A stretch of 64,000 nt of DNA from Gammaproteobacteria bacterium (GCA_005877695.1 VBOA01000013.1:101750-165749); one strand, 5' to 3'. Counted from the first letter of the stretch, positions 10,961 through 21,410 are shown. The notes: generated by a model not told the origin, from the letters alone. Numbers and translations are program-made.

Positions 10961-11929
10961 TTAATCAAACATTGAACTGACCGACTCTTCTGAATTAATT
11001 CGACAAATGGTTTTGGCTAACATCTCGCTTAGACTCAGTTGCCGAATCTTTTTGCAATGTCTAGCTTCATCACTTAACGGTACGGTATCGGTAACGACGA
11101 GTTCGTTGATAAACGAGCTTTGAATATCGTTAATGGCATTACCCGATAATACCGGATGGGTACAATACGCTATCACTGAATGAGCGCCATTTTCTTTTAA
11201 GGATTTTGCCGCTAAACATAATGTACCACCGGTATCGACGATATCGTCGACCAGTAAACAATTACGATCCTTAACCTCACCAATAATATGCATGACTTCG
11301 GTTTTATTCGGACCGGTACGGCGTTTATCGATGATAGCGATATCGGCATCATTGAAACGTTTAGCAATAGCACGTGCTCTGACCACGCCGCCGACATCAG
11401 GTGATACAACAATTAATTGTTCATTGCTTTTATAAAGCTTTTGACCTTCCATATCGCGTAAGATTTCCGGTGTGGCATAGACATTGTCCACAGGGATATC
11501 AAAGAATCCTTGGATTTGATCGGCATGTAGATCCACTGTGAGTAAACGACTAATACCTACTGCCGTCATCATATCGGCAACAACGCGTGCAGTAATGGGA
11601 ACACGTGAGGAACGAATACGTCGATCTTGCCGGCCGTAGCCAAAATAGGGAACAACAGCTGTGATTCGTTTAGCCGATGCGCGACGTAAGGCGTCGGCCA
11701 TAATAATAAGTTCCATTAAATTGTTATTAACTGGCGGACAGGTTGGTTGCATAATGAAGACATCTTGTCCTCTGACGTTTTCTAGAATCTCTACCATGAT
11801 TTCACCGTCACTAAAATGACCGACAGTGGCTTTACCTAACTCCTTGCCTAAATGTTTAGCTACTTTTTCAGCTAAAGTTCGGTTGGCATTACCCGTAAAG
11901 ATCATCATTTCAGACACAGATAACCTCAT
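10961..11929 (-). CDS. prs: Ribose-phosphate pyrophosphokinase
   Basis: [57 protein letters not shown]. Confidence 0.97.
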   Translation of the reverse strand: MRLSVSEMMIFTGNANRTLAEKVAKHLGKELGKATVGHFSDGEIMVEILENVRGQDVFIMQPTCPPVNNNLMELIIMADALRRASAKRITAVVPYFGYGRQDRRIRSSRVPITARVVADMMTAVGISRLLTVDLHADQIQGFFDIPVDNVYATPEILRDMEGQKLYKSNEQLIVVSPDVGGVVRARAIAKRFNDADIAIIDKRRTGPNKTEVMHIIGEVKDRNCLLVDDIVDTGGTLCLAAKSLKENGAHSVIAYCTHPVLSGNAINDIQSSFINELVVTDTVPLSDEARHCKKIRQLSLSEMLAKTICRINSEESVSSMFD

Positions 11930-11957
11930 CGTGTTAAATAAAAAGAATGGATAGGTG

Positions 11958-12032
11958 TGGCTGGGGTGCTAGGATTCGAACCTAGGAATGCCGAGATCAA
12001 AACCCGGTGCCTTACCACTTGGCGACACCCCA
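11958..12032 (-). tRNA. tRNA-Gln (TTG)
   Basis: Reverse complement TGGGGTGTCGCCAAGTGGTAAGGCACCGGGTTTTGATCTCGGCATTCCTAGGTTCGAATCCTAGCACCCCAGCCA folds as cloverleaf, anticodon TTG, encoded CCA. Confidence 0.96.
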
Positions 12033-12890
12033 ATTTTTCATTATTTGCTGTAAAGGTGAAGTGGTTAACCCTTTACACACAAAGCCTCGATAAGGCGCTT
12101 TAATTTTTTCTAACAATGTTTCAGCGTGTATTTTTGACCTCAGTGTGGCAAAAATACACGCTCCAGTCCCTGACAAGCGAGCAGGAGCATAATGATTTAA
12201 GAAGTCTAAGCCTTCGGCAATCACCGGATAATCCTGCCTAACGATGTGTTCAAAATCATTATGTGTAGTTAATGATCCGCTTAAAAAGGTTTGTATTTTG
12301 ATGGGTGTTGTGTTGTATGTCAATCGTGGATGTGAAAAAAGTTTTGCAGTCGAAATTGTTATCGGTGGAATCATTACCACAAACCATTTTTCAGGTAATG
12401 TGATGTCATATAGTTTTTCACCTATTCCTTCAGCCCAACTACTTTTACCATGAATAAATAGGGGTACATCGGTACCGAGTGTAATACCTAAGTTGACTAA
12501 TGTGTCTAAAGGGAGATGCAACTTCCATAAATGATTTAATACCACCAGTGTTGTTGCAGCATTGGAACTGCCACCGCCTAAACCACCGCCTATCGGAATC
12601 CGTTTTTTTATCAGGATGTCAACACCGGGAGCATTTTTGGTTCTATCTTGTAATAAGCGCGCGGCTTTAATCACTAGGTTATCATCATCGGGAATGATGG
12701 CTGCCGTTACCGGGTCCAATAATGATAAGCATGTGCAATTAATTTGTGGATCGTTGCGACGCGTAAAACTTAATTCATCACAGTAATCAACGAGTTGAAA
12801 AACGGTTTGCAGTTCATGATAGTGATCGGCTCTACGACGAGTGAGATGTAAAAAAAGATTTAATTTAGCAGGGGCTGGCCAATAGGTCAT
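12012..12890 (-). CDS. ispE: 4-diphosphocytidyl-2-C-methyl-D-erythritol kinase (start-proximal part certain; 3' end overlaps the tRNA as listed)
   Basis: WPAPAKLNLFLHLTRRRADHYHELQTVFQLVD, KRIPIGGGLGGGSSNAATTL, LSGTGACIFA. Confidence 0.95.
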   Translation of the reverse strand: MTYWPAPAKLNLFLHLTRRRADHYHELQTVFQLVDYCDELSFTRRNDPQINCTCLSLLDPVTAAIIPDDDNLVIKAARLLQDRTKNAPGVDILIKKRIPIGGGLGGGSSNAATTLVVLNHLWKLHLPLDTLVNLGITLGTDVPLFIHGKSSWAEGIGEKLYDITLPEKWFVVMIPPITISTAKLFSHPRLTYNTTPIKIQTFLSGSLTTHNDFEHIVRQDYPVIAEGLDFLNHYAPARLSGTGACIFATLRSKIHAETLLEKIKAPYRGFVCKGLTTSPLQQIMKNWGVAKW

Positions 12891-12896
12891 GGTGCT

Positions 12897-12955
12897 TACT
12901 CACAGCAGTTAATTTTTGGCAAGACGTCGTGTAAACATATCCAAAGCGTATTATT
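12897..12955 (+). repeat. Partial (left-end) degenerate copy E of dispersed intergenic repeat
   Basis: TTACTCACAGCAGTTAATTTTTGGCAAGACGTCGTG...TCCAAAGCGTATTA resembles left half of copies A and D. Confidence 0.5.
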
Positions 12956-13562
12956 TAATATCCCAATGAGTCAGTTTTATACGGACTTGCCATTGGCAAT
13001 TGGAAAGTTGAATGCGATCCGGTAAATCAATTTTTCCAATATTGGTAAAATGCTGGTAAACAATCCGCCAACCGGATTGGCGGAGTTGCATGACATGGTT
13101 AAAGGCGTCTAGGTTGATGGTGTAACGCGATTCGGGAGCAGGCAGACCACGTAGCCAATAATAGAAATGGGATACAGGTAAATTTAAACCTAATTGATCC
13201 TGTAACAGTTGTTCTGGAGTTTGTGCATGATAGGTTTTTTGATGCGTGGTTAAACTGACTCGGTAAGGATTACCGGTGAGTACTGCACTTTGTGTGCCTA
13301 AAGGTCCAAAGAAATTGAGTTGGTAATTCGGATAGATCTGTTCCCAGCTGAACGAAGCATTGACGCCGTGACCCGATGTTTCGCGTATGGCAAGATTGCC
13401 ATTGACACGAAAATTCTGTATAGCATTCAATTGTGCTTTACGTTGCGCCCAAGGAAGATAGTGATTCACTATTTTTGGCTGAGGAAGGGGCGTGATCGTT
13501 TGCGTAAAGCTGGCACAACTGCTCAATAAAGCCGCTAAAATAATGACACTAATCTTTTTCAT
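12951..13562 (-). CDS. lolB: Outer membrane lipoprotein LolB
   Basis: Lipobox LLSSCAS, WAQRKAQLNAIQNFRVNGNLAI, conserved lolB-ispE-tRNA-prs order. Confidence 0.9.
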   Translation of the reverse strand: MKKISVIILAALLSSCASFTQTITPLPQPKIVNHYLPWAQRKAQLNAIQNFRVNGNLAIRETSGHGVNASFSWEQIYPNYQLNFFGPLGTQSAVLTGNPYRVSLTTHQKTYHAQTPEQLLQDQLGLNLPVSHFYYWLRGLPAPESRYTINLDAFNHVMQLRQSGWRIVYQHFTNIGKIDLPDRIQLSNCQWQVRIKLTHWDIK

Positions 13563-13583
13563 AAAAAATTTATCAGTATACTA

Positions 13584-14333
13584 TTGCAGGAGGTCGTTAA
13601 GTATTCTATGCGTCTAACTCGTATCTATCAACCACAAGCTGCACAGTCAGGACAAATAGTAAATCTATCTAAAGAGGCTTCAGGACATTTAATTCGGGTA
13701 TTACGTTTGCAGGTCAATGATAAGTTCATCGTGTTTAATGGGAAAGTCGGGGAATTTCACGCGACGATTATTGAATTAACTAAAAGCATAGTGACGGTAA
13801 AGCTGGGTGAATTTAATGCAGTGAATCGTGAATCGCCGCTGCAAATTACTTTAGCGCAAGCGGTTTTACGATCTGAAAAAATGGATTATATGTTGCAAAA
13901 AGCCGTGGAATTAGGCGTTACCCGTTTTATACCGTTGTTAACAGCACATAGCACACTGAAGTTAGCACCTGAACGTTGGCAAAAGCGTTGTTTACATTGG
14001 CAAGGAGTGATGTTGGCGGCCTGTGAACAATCAGGAAGAACGCGTTTACCGAAATTAGAAAATCCAATGACCTTTGATCTCGCTACGACAGCGATCAAAG
14101 CCGATCAGCGGATCATTTTACAGCCTTGTGCTAAACAAGCTATCTCGACCTTCTCCAGTCGCCAGAGTGTGGTGATACTGGTGGGGCCCGAAGGGGGTTG
14201 GTCAGAAAATGAATTAAAATGCGCGCGTGCTGCAGATTACAATCCGATTCAGCTAGGACCTCGGGTTTTGCGAGCAGAAACGGCCGGTTTAGCTGCGGTC
14301 AGCATCGTGCAAAGTTTATATGGAGACTTATAA
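13584..14333 (+). CDS. rsmE: 16S rRNA (uracil1498-N3)-methyltransferase; start probably ATG 13608
   Basis: RLTRIYQPQAAQSGQIVNLSKEASGHLIRVLRLQVND, VGPEGGWSENEL, LGPRVLRAETAGLAA. Confidence 0.93.
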   Translation: MQEVVKYSMRLTRIYQPQAAQSGQIVNLSKEASGHLIRVLRLQVNDKFIVFNGKVGEFHATIIELTKSIVTVKLGEFNAVNRESPLQITLAQAVLRSEKMDYMLQKAVELGVTRFIPLLTAHSTLKLAPERWQKRCLHWQGVMLAACEQSGRTRLPKLENPMTFDLATTAIKADQRIILQPCAKQAISTFSSRQSVVILVGPEGGWSENELKCARAADYNPIQLGPRVLRAETAGLAAVSIVQSLYGDL

Positions 14334-14491
14334 AGTGGGCTACGGTGTAAAATGACATTAGGCGACATGCAGTAAAATATAGTTTAGGATGGAAGTGACT
14401 AAAAAACGCAACATACTGTAGCCAGCGTCATCTTTATTGTTTGAGCGATGCTAGGTTTTTTAAGAGTATGGATCATCCAACTCATTAACAT

Positions 14492-16723
14492 GTGATATTT
14501 ATGGCAAAAAAATCGAAACGTATTATTGATCCTTATGCGGCGCGTGAAGCCAGTAAATACGACAATCCCATTCCTAGTCGTGAGTATATTTTAGATTTTT
14601 TGAAAAAATGTGGTCATCTAGTCAAGCGTGACGAACTTAATCAACGTTTAGGTTTAAAAGATCCTGAACGCCAAGAAGCATTGCGGCGACGTTTGCGAGC
14701 AATGGAACACGATGGACAAATTGTTTTAACGCGTCGTGAAGGTTATGGCTTGCCCGATAAAATGAATTTAGTGCGCGGTCGAGTGATTGGTCATCGTGAT
14801 GGTTTTGGTTTTTTAGTTCCGGATGATGGCAGTGATGATCTTTACTTAAGTGCGCGACAAATGCAATTAGTGTTTCATGGCGATAGAGTTTTAGTGCGCG
14901 TCATTGGAACGGATCGACGTAATCGACGCGAAGGTGTGATTGCTGAGGTCTTGGAACGAAATACCCCTTCTTTAGTGGGCCGTTTTTTTAAAGAGAAGGG
15001 TGTCGCTTTTGTAGTGCCATCGAATAATCGAATTACCCAAGATATTTTAATCGGTGTTGATGATGAAAGTGCCGCAACATCGGGGCAAATTGTTGTCGTC
15101 GAAATCATTCGTTTTCCAAGTTTTCGTCAACAAGCCATAGGTCGTATTACTGAAATACTTGGCGAACATATGGCGCCAGGTTTAGAAATAGAAATAGCGA
15201 TACGTAATTATAATCTTCCACATGTCTGGCCAGATTCGGTACAGGAAGAAATTGCAGCTTTACAAGCGGGTGTATTGCCGAGTGATGAACAAGAGCAGCG
15301 AGTTGATTTACAAGATTTAGCGTTTGTGACTATTGATGGTGCGGATGCTAAGGATTTTGATGATGCTGTTTATTGTGAGCGCCAAAAAAGACAATGGCGT
15401 TTAGTCGTCGCGATCGCCGATGTCAGTCATTATATCAGTCCGCAGAGTGAATTAGATAAAGAAGCAGAAGCACGGGGTAATTCGGTTTATTTTCCGAATA
15501 GTGTATTACCAATGCTACCCGAAGTGCTTTCCAATGAGCTTTGTTCTTTAAAGCCTAAGGTGCAGCGCTTATGTATGGTTTGCGATATGATAATTTCCAG
15601 TAAAGGAGAATTAAAACGAAGTCAATTCTATCCGGCGCTGATCCATTCTCGGGCGCGTTTAATTTACAATGAAGTGGCTGCTTGGTTAACGACCAATAAA
15701 TGCCCTGCAGCCTATAAAAATTTACTACCGCATTTACAAAATCTGCATAGTCTCTATCAATTATTACGTCAAACCCGCGAAGCACGCGGCGCGATTGATT
15801 TTGAGACAACCGAAACCCAAGTTATTTTTGGACCGGATCGAAAAATCAAGCAGATCATTCCGACGGTGCGCACGGTGGCGCATCGTATTATTGAAGAATG
15901 TATGTTAATGGCAAATGTATCGGCAGCCCATTTTTTATTGAAAGCTAAAATTCCGACTTTATTTCGGATTCATGCTGCGCCAGCAGCAGAAAAATTAGCG
16001 GATTTAAAAAGTTTTTTGGCTGAATTGGGTTTGCGTTTTCCGAATAAAAAAGATATCACGCCCGAAGATTATTCACACTTGTTAAAAATAGTGGCCGACC
16101 GGCCCGATGCGCATTTGATCCAGACGGTTATGTTACGATCCTTAAGTCAAGCGATTTATAGCCCCGAAAATATTGGTCATTTTGGTTTAGCCTTCGATGC
16201 CTACGCGCATTTTACATCACCGATCCGTCGCTACCCGGATTTGTTAGTTCATCGAGCGATACGTCATGTCTTAGCAAAGCGCAAACCAAAGAATTTTTTC
16301 TATGATAAAATTACTATTTCGCGTTTGGGTGAGCATTGTTCGACGACCGAGCGTCGTGCCGATGAAGCCACCCGTGAAGTATTGGATTGGTTGAAATGTG
16401 AATACATGCGCGATCGGGTGGGGGAAAGCTTCGATGGGATTATTACTAATGTCACTGGTTTTGGTTTATTTGTCGAATTGAAAAATATTTATGTTGAAGG
16501 ATTGGTTCATGTCACCGCTTTACATAATGATTATTATCAATTTGATGCTCAGCGTCATTGCTTACAAGGTGAACGTACCGGAATAGTTTATCGTTTAGGC
16601 GATAGAATCCAGGTTAGAGTAGGGCGTGTGGATTTGGATCAACGTAAGATTGATTTTGAATTGCTCGAACCGGCCGCCCAAAAAACGCCAAAAAAAAATA
16701 AAAAATATAAAAAAAGAAAATAG
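14492..16723 (+). CDS. rnr: Ribonuclease R
   Basis: RNB catalytic block (IDGADAKDFDDAVYCE), S1 domain, lysine-rich C-terminus; start probably ATG 14501. Confidence 0.96.
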   Translation: MIFMAKKSKRIIDPYAAREASKYDNPIPSREYILDFLKKCGHLVKRDELNQRLGLKDPERQEALRRRLRAMEHDGQIVLTRREGYGLPDKMNLVRGRVIGHRDGFGFLVPDDGSDDLYLSARQMQLVFHGDRVLVRVIGTDRRNRREGVIAEVLERNTPSLVGRFFKEKGVAFVVPSNNRITQDILIGVDDESAATSGQIVVVEIIRFPSFRQQAIGRITEILGEHMAPGLEIEIAIRNYNLPHVWPDSVQEEIAALQAGVLPSDEQEQRVDLQDLAFVTIDGADAKDFDDAVYCERQKRQWRLVVAIADVSHYISPQSELDKEAEARGNSVYFPNSVLPMLPEVLSNELCSLKPKVQRLCMVCDMIISSKGELKRSQFYPALIHSRARLIYNEVAAWLTTNKCPAAYKNLLPHLQNLHSLYQLLRQTREARGAIDFETTETQVIFGPDRKIKQIIPTVRTVAHRIIEECMLMANVSAAHFLLKAKIPTLFRIHAAPAAEKLADLKSFLAELGLRFPNKKDITPEDYSHLLKIVADRPDAHLIQTVMLRSLSQAIYSPENIGHFGLAFDAYAHFTSPIRRYPDLLVHRAIRHVLAKRKPKNFFYDKITISRLGEHCSTTERRADEATREVLDWLKCEYMRDRVGESFDGIITNVTGFGLFVELKNIYVEGLVHVTALHNDYYQFDAQRHCLQGERTGIVYRLGDRIQVRVGRVDLDQRKIDFELLEPAAQKTPKKNKKYKKRK

Positions 16724-16737
16724 TTCATATAGGGATG

Positions 16738-18012
16738 TCATTGCGAGCCGGTAAGCCACGGTGATTTACGAAATACTAAGTTGCGAGGGCTACGCTCTTT
16801 AGATTCGCTCGCCTTGGCAGATTGCGAACGATGTTGATTAAACAAAGTGGTTGTCCGCATTGGCTTCTCATTGAATAGATAAATTGGGCGTTGAGTTTTT
16901 TCTCGTTCTTTTTTTATATTAACTTGGGCATAAGTGTTCAGAGTACCCGCTAAGCATAAGCCCAATGCCAAACCTAGAGGCGGTAGCAGCAACGGTGAGA
17001 TAGGCGTGAGACCTAAAGCGATTAGACTAAACATAGCGCTTAAGCCGATTAAAAGCCCTATTGAAATTGAAAATACGCAGAAATCCATCTGAATAGCTCG
17101 CCAACGATCAAGAACGATCGGTAGGTTTTCTAACTCATTTTGCGATAATAACCATGTTTTAAAATCTTGAGCTAATGCGCTTTGAAACTCTCTGGATTCT
17201 TGTTCATTCGGAAAGTCGAATTCTAGGTTGATAGGTAAAAGTTTTACTTGCATAGTCTCATCAATCGAGAAGTGAATGGGGATCAAGCCTCTGTAAGCGC
17301 CGTCGCTGATACGTTTAATTTGCAATTCAAAATAAAAAACCAATTGTTTGTTGTCTTCAGAGCTAGTCACTTTTAATGAACCTGAATTGTTATTCGTGAA
17401 CACATAGGAAGTTTGCGCAAGGAGAGACAGAACCAGAGCAGGGAGTGCCCCTGGGAGCCAGATAGGTTCGACTAAGCATAAGAGTATAAAAGAGAGAATT
17501 TTTTTATCGTGAATATGTAAATCATTTTCGAGTGCAGATTGTAGATCGGCTAAACTAATTTTTTCGAGTTCAAATGTAGATTCTAGATCAGCTAAGCTGA
17601 GTTTTTTTTGTTCTAATACGGTCTGAAGATCCTCTAAATTAATCTTTTTTTGTTCAAGTAGCGTGGGTAGGTCTTTGAAATTAGCTTTTTGTCCACATGC
17701 AGATTGTAGATCTTCTAACGAAATTCCTTTTTGCTCTAATGCAATACGGAGTTCTTCTAATTTGGTTCGCTCTCGATCTATTTTTTCTCGTAAAGGGTCT
17801 GTTAGTGCATAAAAATCTCCGCGTGAGATTTCAAATTCATTATTATGCGTAAATTCGAAAAAATTTTGTTTCTTTAACTCCGATAATTGGTTATAAGTTT
17901 TTTCAAGGGTACGCGTAAAAATTTTTTGTCCAGGTGATAAATTCCTTTTTTTTGCGGGGTTTAAAAAATTTGGACTTTCAAGGTTTATTTGTAGCGAGAG
18001 TTTATTGAGCAC
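16738..18012 (-). CDS. Hypothetical membrane protein with ~14-aa tandem repeats
   Basis: Repeat block LEQKGISLEDLQSA/CGQKANFKDLPTL/LEQKKINLEDLQTV/LEQKKLSLADLEST/FELEKISLADLQSA and two hydrophobic segments. Confidence 0.75.
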   Translation of the reverse strand: MLNKLSLQINLESPNFLNPAKKRNLSPGQKIFTRTLEKTYNQLSELKKQNFFEFTHNNEFEISRGDFYALTDPLREKIDRERTKLEELRIALEQKGISLEDLQSACGQKANFKDLPTLLEQKKINLEDLQTVLEQKKLSLADLESTFELEKISLADLQSALENDLHIHDKKILSFILLCLVEPIWLPGALPALVLSLLAQTSYVFTNNNSGSLKVTSSEDNKQLVFYFELQIKRISDGAYRGLIPIHFSIDETMQVKLLPINLEFDFPNEQESREFQSALAQDFKTWLLSQNELENLPIVLDRWRAIQMDFCVFSISIGLLIGLSAMFSLIALGLTPISPLLLPPLGLALGLCLAGTLNTYAQVNIKKEREKTQRPIYLFNEKPMRTTTLFNQHRSQSAKASESKERSPRNLVFRKSPWLTGSQ

Positions 18013-18065
18013 AACTTTAGATCCTTTATATTGTTACTATCGGATTGATCAGGTAATATTTTAGC

Positions 18066-18827
18066 ATGCGTTCAAAAGTTAAAAAAGAATTTATTTTTGG
18101 TTTTCATGCGATTACTGCACTATTAAAATCGCAACCGGAAAAAATCTGTCTGCTCTATCGGCAAGAGGGACGTGATGATAAACGCATGCAAGAGATTTTG
18201 TTGTTGGCGGAGGCTCATGCTATTCCGATACAAGACTTATCAAAGCAACAATGTGATAGTTTTTCAAAGGGGAGTGTCCATCAAGGCGTGCTAGCAGAAA
18301 TAAGCGCTTTTAAACAATTAAACGAACGTGATTTGTTAAATTTATTGGGGCAACGACTGCAAGACAAAACCAGGCCACCTTTTTTATTAGTGTTAGATGA
18401 GGTTCAGGATCCGCATAATTTGGGCGCCTGTTTGCGTTCTGCAAATGCCGCCGGTGTGGATGCGGTCATCATTCCCCAGGATCGTTCGGCGAGTATGACC
18501 GCGACAGTGCGAAAAATAGCCGCAGGTGCGGCTGAAACGACTTCCCTTTTTTCTGTCACCAATTTGGCCAGTACCTTAGAAAAATTAAAAAAGGCGGGAG
18601 TTTGGTGCTATGGTTTAGACCAGTCCGCTATGCAGCTCATTTATGATACCGCATTGACGGGCGCATTAGCATTGGTATTAGGTGCGGAAGGTAAAGGTTT
18701 ACGCCGTTTAACTCGAGAGCGTTGTGATGGTTTGATTGCTATTCCGATGGTCGGGACGGTGAGTAGTTTAAACGTTTCGGTGGCAGCCGGAATATGTTTA
18801 TTCGAAGCGCTTAGACAAAGACAATAA
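18066..18827 (+). CDS. rlmB: 23S rRNA (guanosine2251-2'-O)-methyltransferase
   Basis: FIFGFHAITALL, LDEVQDPHNLGACLRSANAAGVDAVI, VLGAEGKGLRRLTRERCD, SLNVSVAAGICLFEALRQR. Confidence 0.95.
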   Translation: MRSKVKKEFIFGFHAITALLKSQPEKICLLYRQEGRDDKRMQEILLLAEAHAIPIQDLSKQQCDSFSKGSVHQGVLAEISAFKQLNERDLLNLLGQRLQDKTRPPFLLVLDEVQDPHNLGACLRSANAAGVDAVIIPQDRSASMTATVRKIAAGAAETTSLFSVTNLASTLEKLKKAGVWCYGLDQSAMQLIYDTALTGALALVLGAEGKGLRRLTRERCDGLIAIPMVGTVSSLNVSVAAGICLFEALRQRQ

Positions 18828-18883
18828 AATTTAATTGGAATAATGAATGGGTTGTAACGTCGCGGTCAAATAAAGTACTTTTT

Positions 18884-18996
18884 TCAGTAGAATTTTTGTC
18901 TGCGTTGCTTAACTTGCAATCCGTAGGTATCTTGAATACACTTCGGTTACTTCATCCTCACAGCAACCTTGCTAAAATTTATGCTTGTGAGTAGAT
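18884..18996 (-). repeat. Copy F of dispersed intergenic repeat (opposite orientation)
   Basis: Reverse complement CTACTCACAAGCATAAATTTTAGCAAGGTTGCTGTGAGGATGAAGTAACCGAAGTGTATTCAAGATACCTACGGATTGCAAGTTAAGCAACGCAGACAAAAATTC aligns with copies A, C and D. Confidence 0.75.
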
Positions 18997-19051
18997 AAAA
19001 GCGTGTTGCTAATAGAGTCAACTTTTATTAAAACTGCAAGGAGACCTTGAT

Positions 19052-19285
19052 ATGTGTCGTAAATTCTTCCCAGCCATAGTGATTATAGTTGCTATTCTGA
19101 TGGCTATCGCAGCAAGTCTTGCGAAACCTGAGTCGGTGGATACGATTGTGATGGTTTCACGTTTCTTCGATATTATGCTACCCATTTTAGCCGTGGGTGC
19201 ATTGATAAAGTATTTATGCTGTCCTCGCTCACACAAAGGCTGCCATTGTGGTTGTGATCATTGTAAGATGTGTAATAAAAAATAG
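19052..19285 (+). CDS. Small membrane protein with Cys/His-rich C-terminal tail
   Basis: Two hydrophobic segments then KYLCCPRSHKGCHCGCDHCKMCNKK; RBS-like AAGGAG upstream. Confidence 0.7.
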   Translation: MCRKFFPAIVIIVAILMAIAASLAKPESVDTIVMVSRFFDIMLPILAVGALIKYLCCPRSHKGCHCGCDHCKMCNKK

Positions 19286-19424
19286 AATTGATTATTTTTT
19301 TCCATCTTTAATCACGCTAGGGTTAATTGAAAGACAAAGATTAATGGGTTTTTATTCGGACTCGGATCCCGTGGCCCAAAACCGCGGGATATTCATAAAA
19401 TTAATTTACTAAAACCTTGGTGTT

Positions 19425-19913
19425 ATGTCAGCGCTTGATCAAGATATCTATTATATGCAGCAAGCTTTACAAGCTGCACAGCTTGCAGAAATGCAGGATG
19501 AAGTTCCGGTTGGCGCTGTATTAGTAATAAATCAACAGATTATCGGTAGCGCTTATAATCAAACACTCACCCAGTGTGATCCTACCGCTCACGCTGAAAT
19601 TCTGCTATTACAACAAGCCACCAAACAATTAAAGAATCATCGTTTATTAGAGGCAACAGTGTATGTTACTTTAGAACCTTGCTTAATGTGTGTGGGAGCA
19701 ATGATCCAAGCACGCATTAAACGTTTGGTTTTTGGTGCTTATGATGTGCGTTTTGCTGGAATAACAAGGTACGAGTCATTGTTGAAAGGTCATAATCATC
19801 GCTTTGATTTTACTGATGGATTATTAGCTGAATCCTGTGCAGAAAAATTACAGCAATTTTTTAAACGCAAGCGTCTAAAGTCGACCAAACTTAGATTAAA
19901 TGAAGCGAAATGA
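19425..19913 (+). CDS. tadA: tRNA-specific adenosine deaminase
   Basis: YYMQQALQAAQLAEMQDEVPVGAVLV, DPTAHAEIL, TLEPCLMCVGAMI. Confidence 0.96.
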   Translation: MSALDQDIYYMQQALQAAQLAEMQDEVPVGAVLVINQQIIGSAYNQTLTQCDPTAHAEILLLQQATKQLKNHRLLEATVYVTLEPCLMCVGAMIQARIKRLVFGAYDVRFAGITRYESLLKGHNHRFDFTDGLLAESCAEKLQQFFKRKRLKSTKLRLNEAK

Positions 19914-21223
19914 TAAATATATTACCTTTTGATGTAAAAAATAGTATTTTAGATGAAAATTTAATGTTTCCTAAACACATTCATGAACTTGCATTGGTTT
20001 CACTTGAAAATTCTTATCAAACCTTGGTTCTTCAGCCGTTTGAACAGCAGATTAAGCACCAACAAACTCAATACTTAGGCTATTCTGAAGAAGATTTAGC
20101 ATCCGAACTTTCGACTAAACTGGCATTAAAAGAATTGGAAGGGTTTAAAAGTTTATATTGGTTGGCGCGTGCCAATGATTTAAAAGATATCGTTAGTTTT
20201 GTTGAAACTGAAAAAAAAGATTGTTCGTTGCTATTTTTTTCAGAAACTAGAAATGATGTGGTTTCTAAGCTAGCAGAAGTAGGAGATCACGAAAATATCG
20301 ATAAGCTATTAAACTTAGCCATTGAACCTTCAGATCGAATGACTATGCTGACATCCGTGATTGATGGGTCTTGTAAAGGTGGACAAATAGATATTTTGCA
20401 CAATCTTTTTGAAGAAAAATGTCAAACAGAACATGATAAAACCAGCTGCCAAAATTATCTCACGGAGGAAGTTTCTCGTTTATTTGGCAATGCATGTGCT
20501 AGTGGTAATTTGGACAGCGTTGAATTTCTATTAGCACGTATTCCTGAAACAGAGCATAAAAGAATTATTAGCGAGGTTGATCAAGGATTTCGTTATCATG
20601 CGCTTAGGGAAGCTTGTCAAAGTGGGAATACAGAAATTGTGGATCGATTACTTAAACCTTTTTCTCAAGACGAAATTGATAGAATTTTTTTGCCTAGTTC
20701 GGAAGAAACAAGAGCACTACCCCTTCCTTTTCCTTACACTAATGTTTTATCGTATGATAGTGTCAAGATAAACCAACATATTTTATCCAAGGTAGTCAGT
20801 CCTCAATGTCGCGAAGAAATAGTGACTTCAGAAACCTTTATTCATCCTTTAGCAAAATCTTATATCATCCAAGAAGAGGAACGATCACTAGGGCTTTTAA
20901 CGCAAGTGCCCATTCAACAGTTTGAGTTAGTACGACAAGGTGTTACTCTAGCACTTGATAAACAAGATCCAGAGGTTGCCAAACAAAGATTTGAAAAAGA
21001 TTGTGAGGGTTTAAAAAATCCTCTATCGGTCTCTAAGTCTCGATTAACACATTCACAATTTTTTTCTGAGGCAAGTACTAGTCATACAGAAAATCAATCC
21101 ACAGGAACTCGACTTCGAGATAGCCTATTTTTTAATCGATTTTCAGAACAGGCAGTCGATGAAACAGAAAAAGACAAAAAAGATAAGCAACGATGTCAAG
21201 CAAGCCGTTTAACTAAAAACTAA
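19910..21223 (+). CDS. Hypothetical protein with ankyrin-like repeats
   Basis: NACASGNLDSVEFLLARI, EACQSGNTEIVDRLLKPF, GSCKGGQIDILHNLFEE; ATG overlaps the tadA stop (ATGA). Confidence 0.75.
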   Translation: MINILPFDVKNSILDENLMFPKHIHELALVSLENSYQTLVLQPFEQQIKHQQTQYLGYSEEDLASELSTKLALKELEGFKSLYWLARANDLKDIVSFVETEKKDCSLLFFSETRNDVVSKLAEVGDHENIDKLLNLAIEPSDRMTMLTSVIDGSCKGGQIDILHNLFEEKCQTEHDKTSCQNYLTEEVSRLFGNACASGNLDSVEFLLARIPETEHKRIISEVDQGFRYHALREACQSGNTEIVDRLLKPFSQDEIDRIFLPSSEETRALPLPFPYTNVLSYDSVKINQHILSKVVSPQCREEIVTSETFIHPLAKSYIIQEEERSLGLLTQVPIQQFELVRQGVTLALDKQDPEVAKQRFEKDCEGLKNPLSVSKSRLTHSQFFSEASTSHTENQSTGTRLRDSLFFNRFSEQAVDETEKDKKDKQRCQASRLTKN

Positions 21224-21410
21224 TTAAAGAGATGTCTTTGTTGGTGCGAGCGTAAACGTTTTAAAGTTAATTGCGTAATGTCAATTCAGTGTTTGACGTA
21301 TTTCTTTATAGTCTGCATCGTAGTTTATGCTAATATATCCATTAGCATTTTAATAATGAAGTTGAAGGTGTGGAGACATTCGCTTTGCTAAGCAGAATAC
21401 TGTAAAAGTA

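Noticed and set aside
14340-14430. GGCTAC...GTAGCC inverted repeat upstream of rnr
   Set aside because: Short arms about 80 nt apart; may be chance, no supporting conservation within the window.
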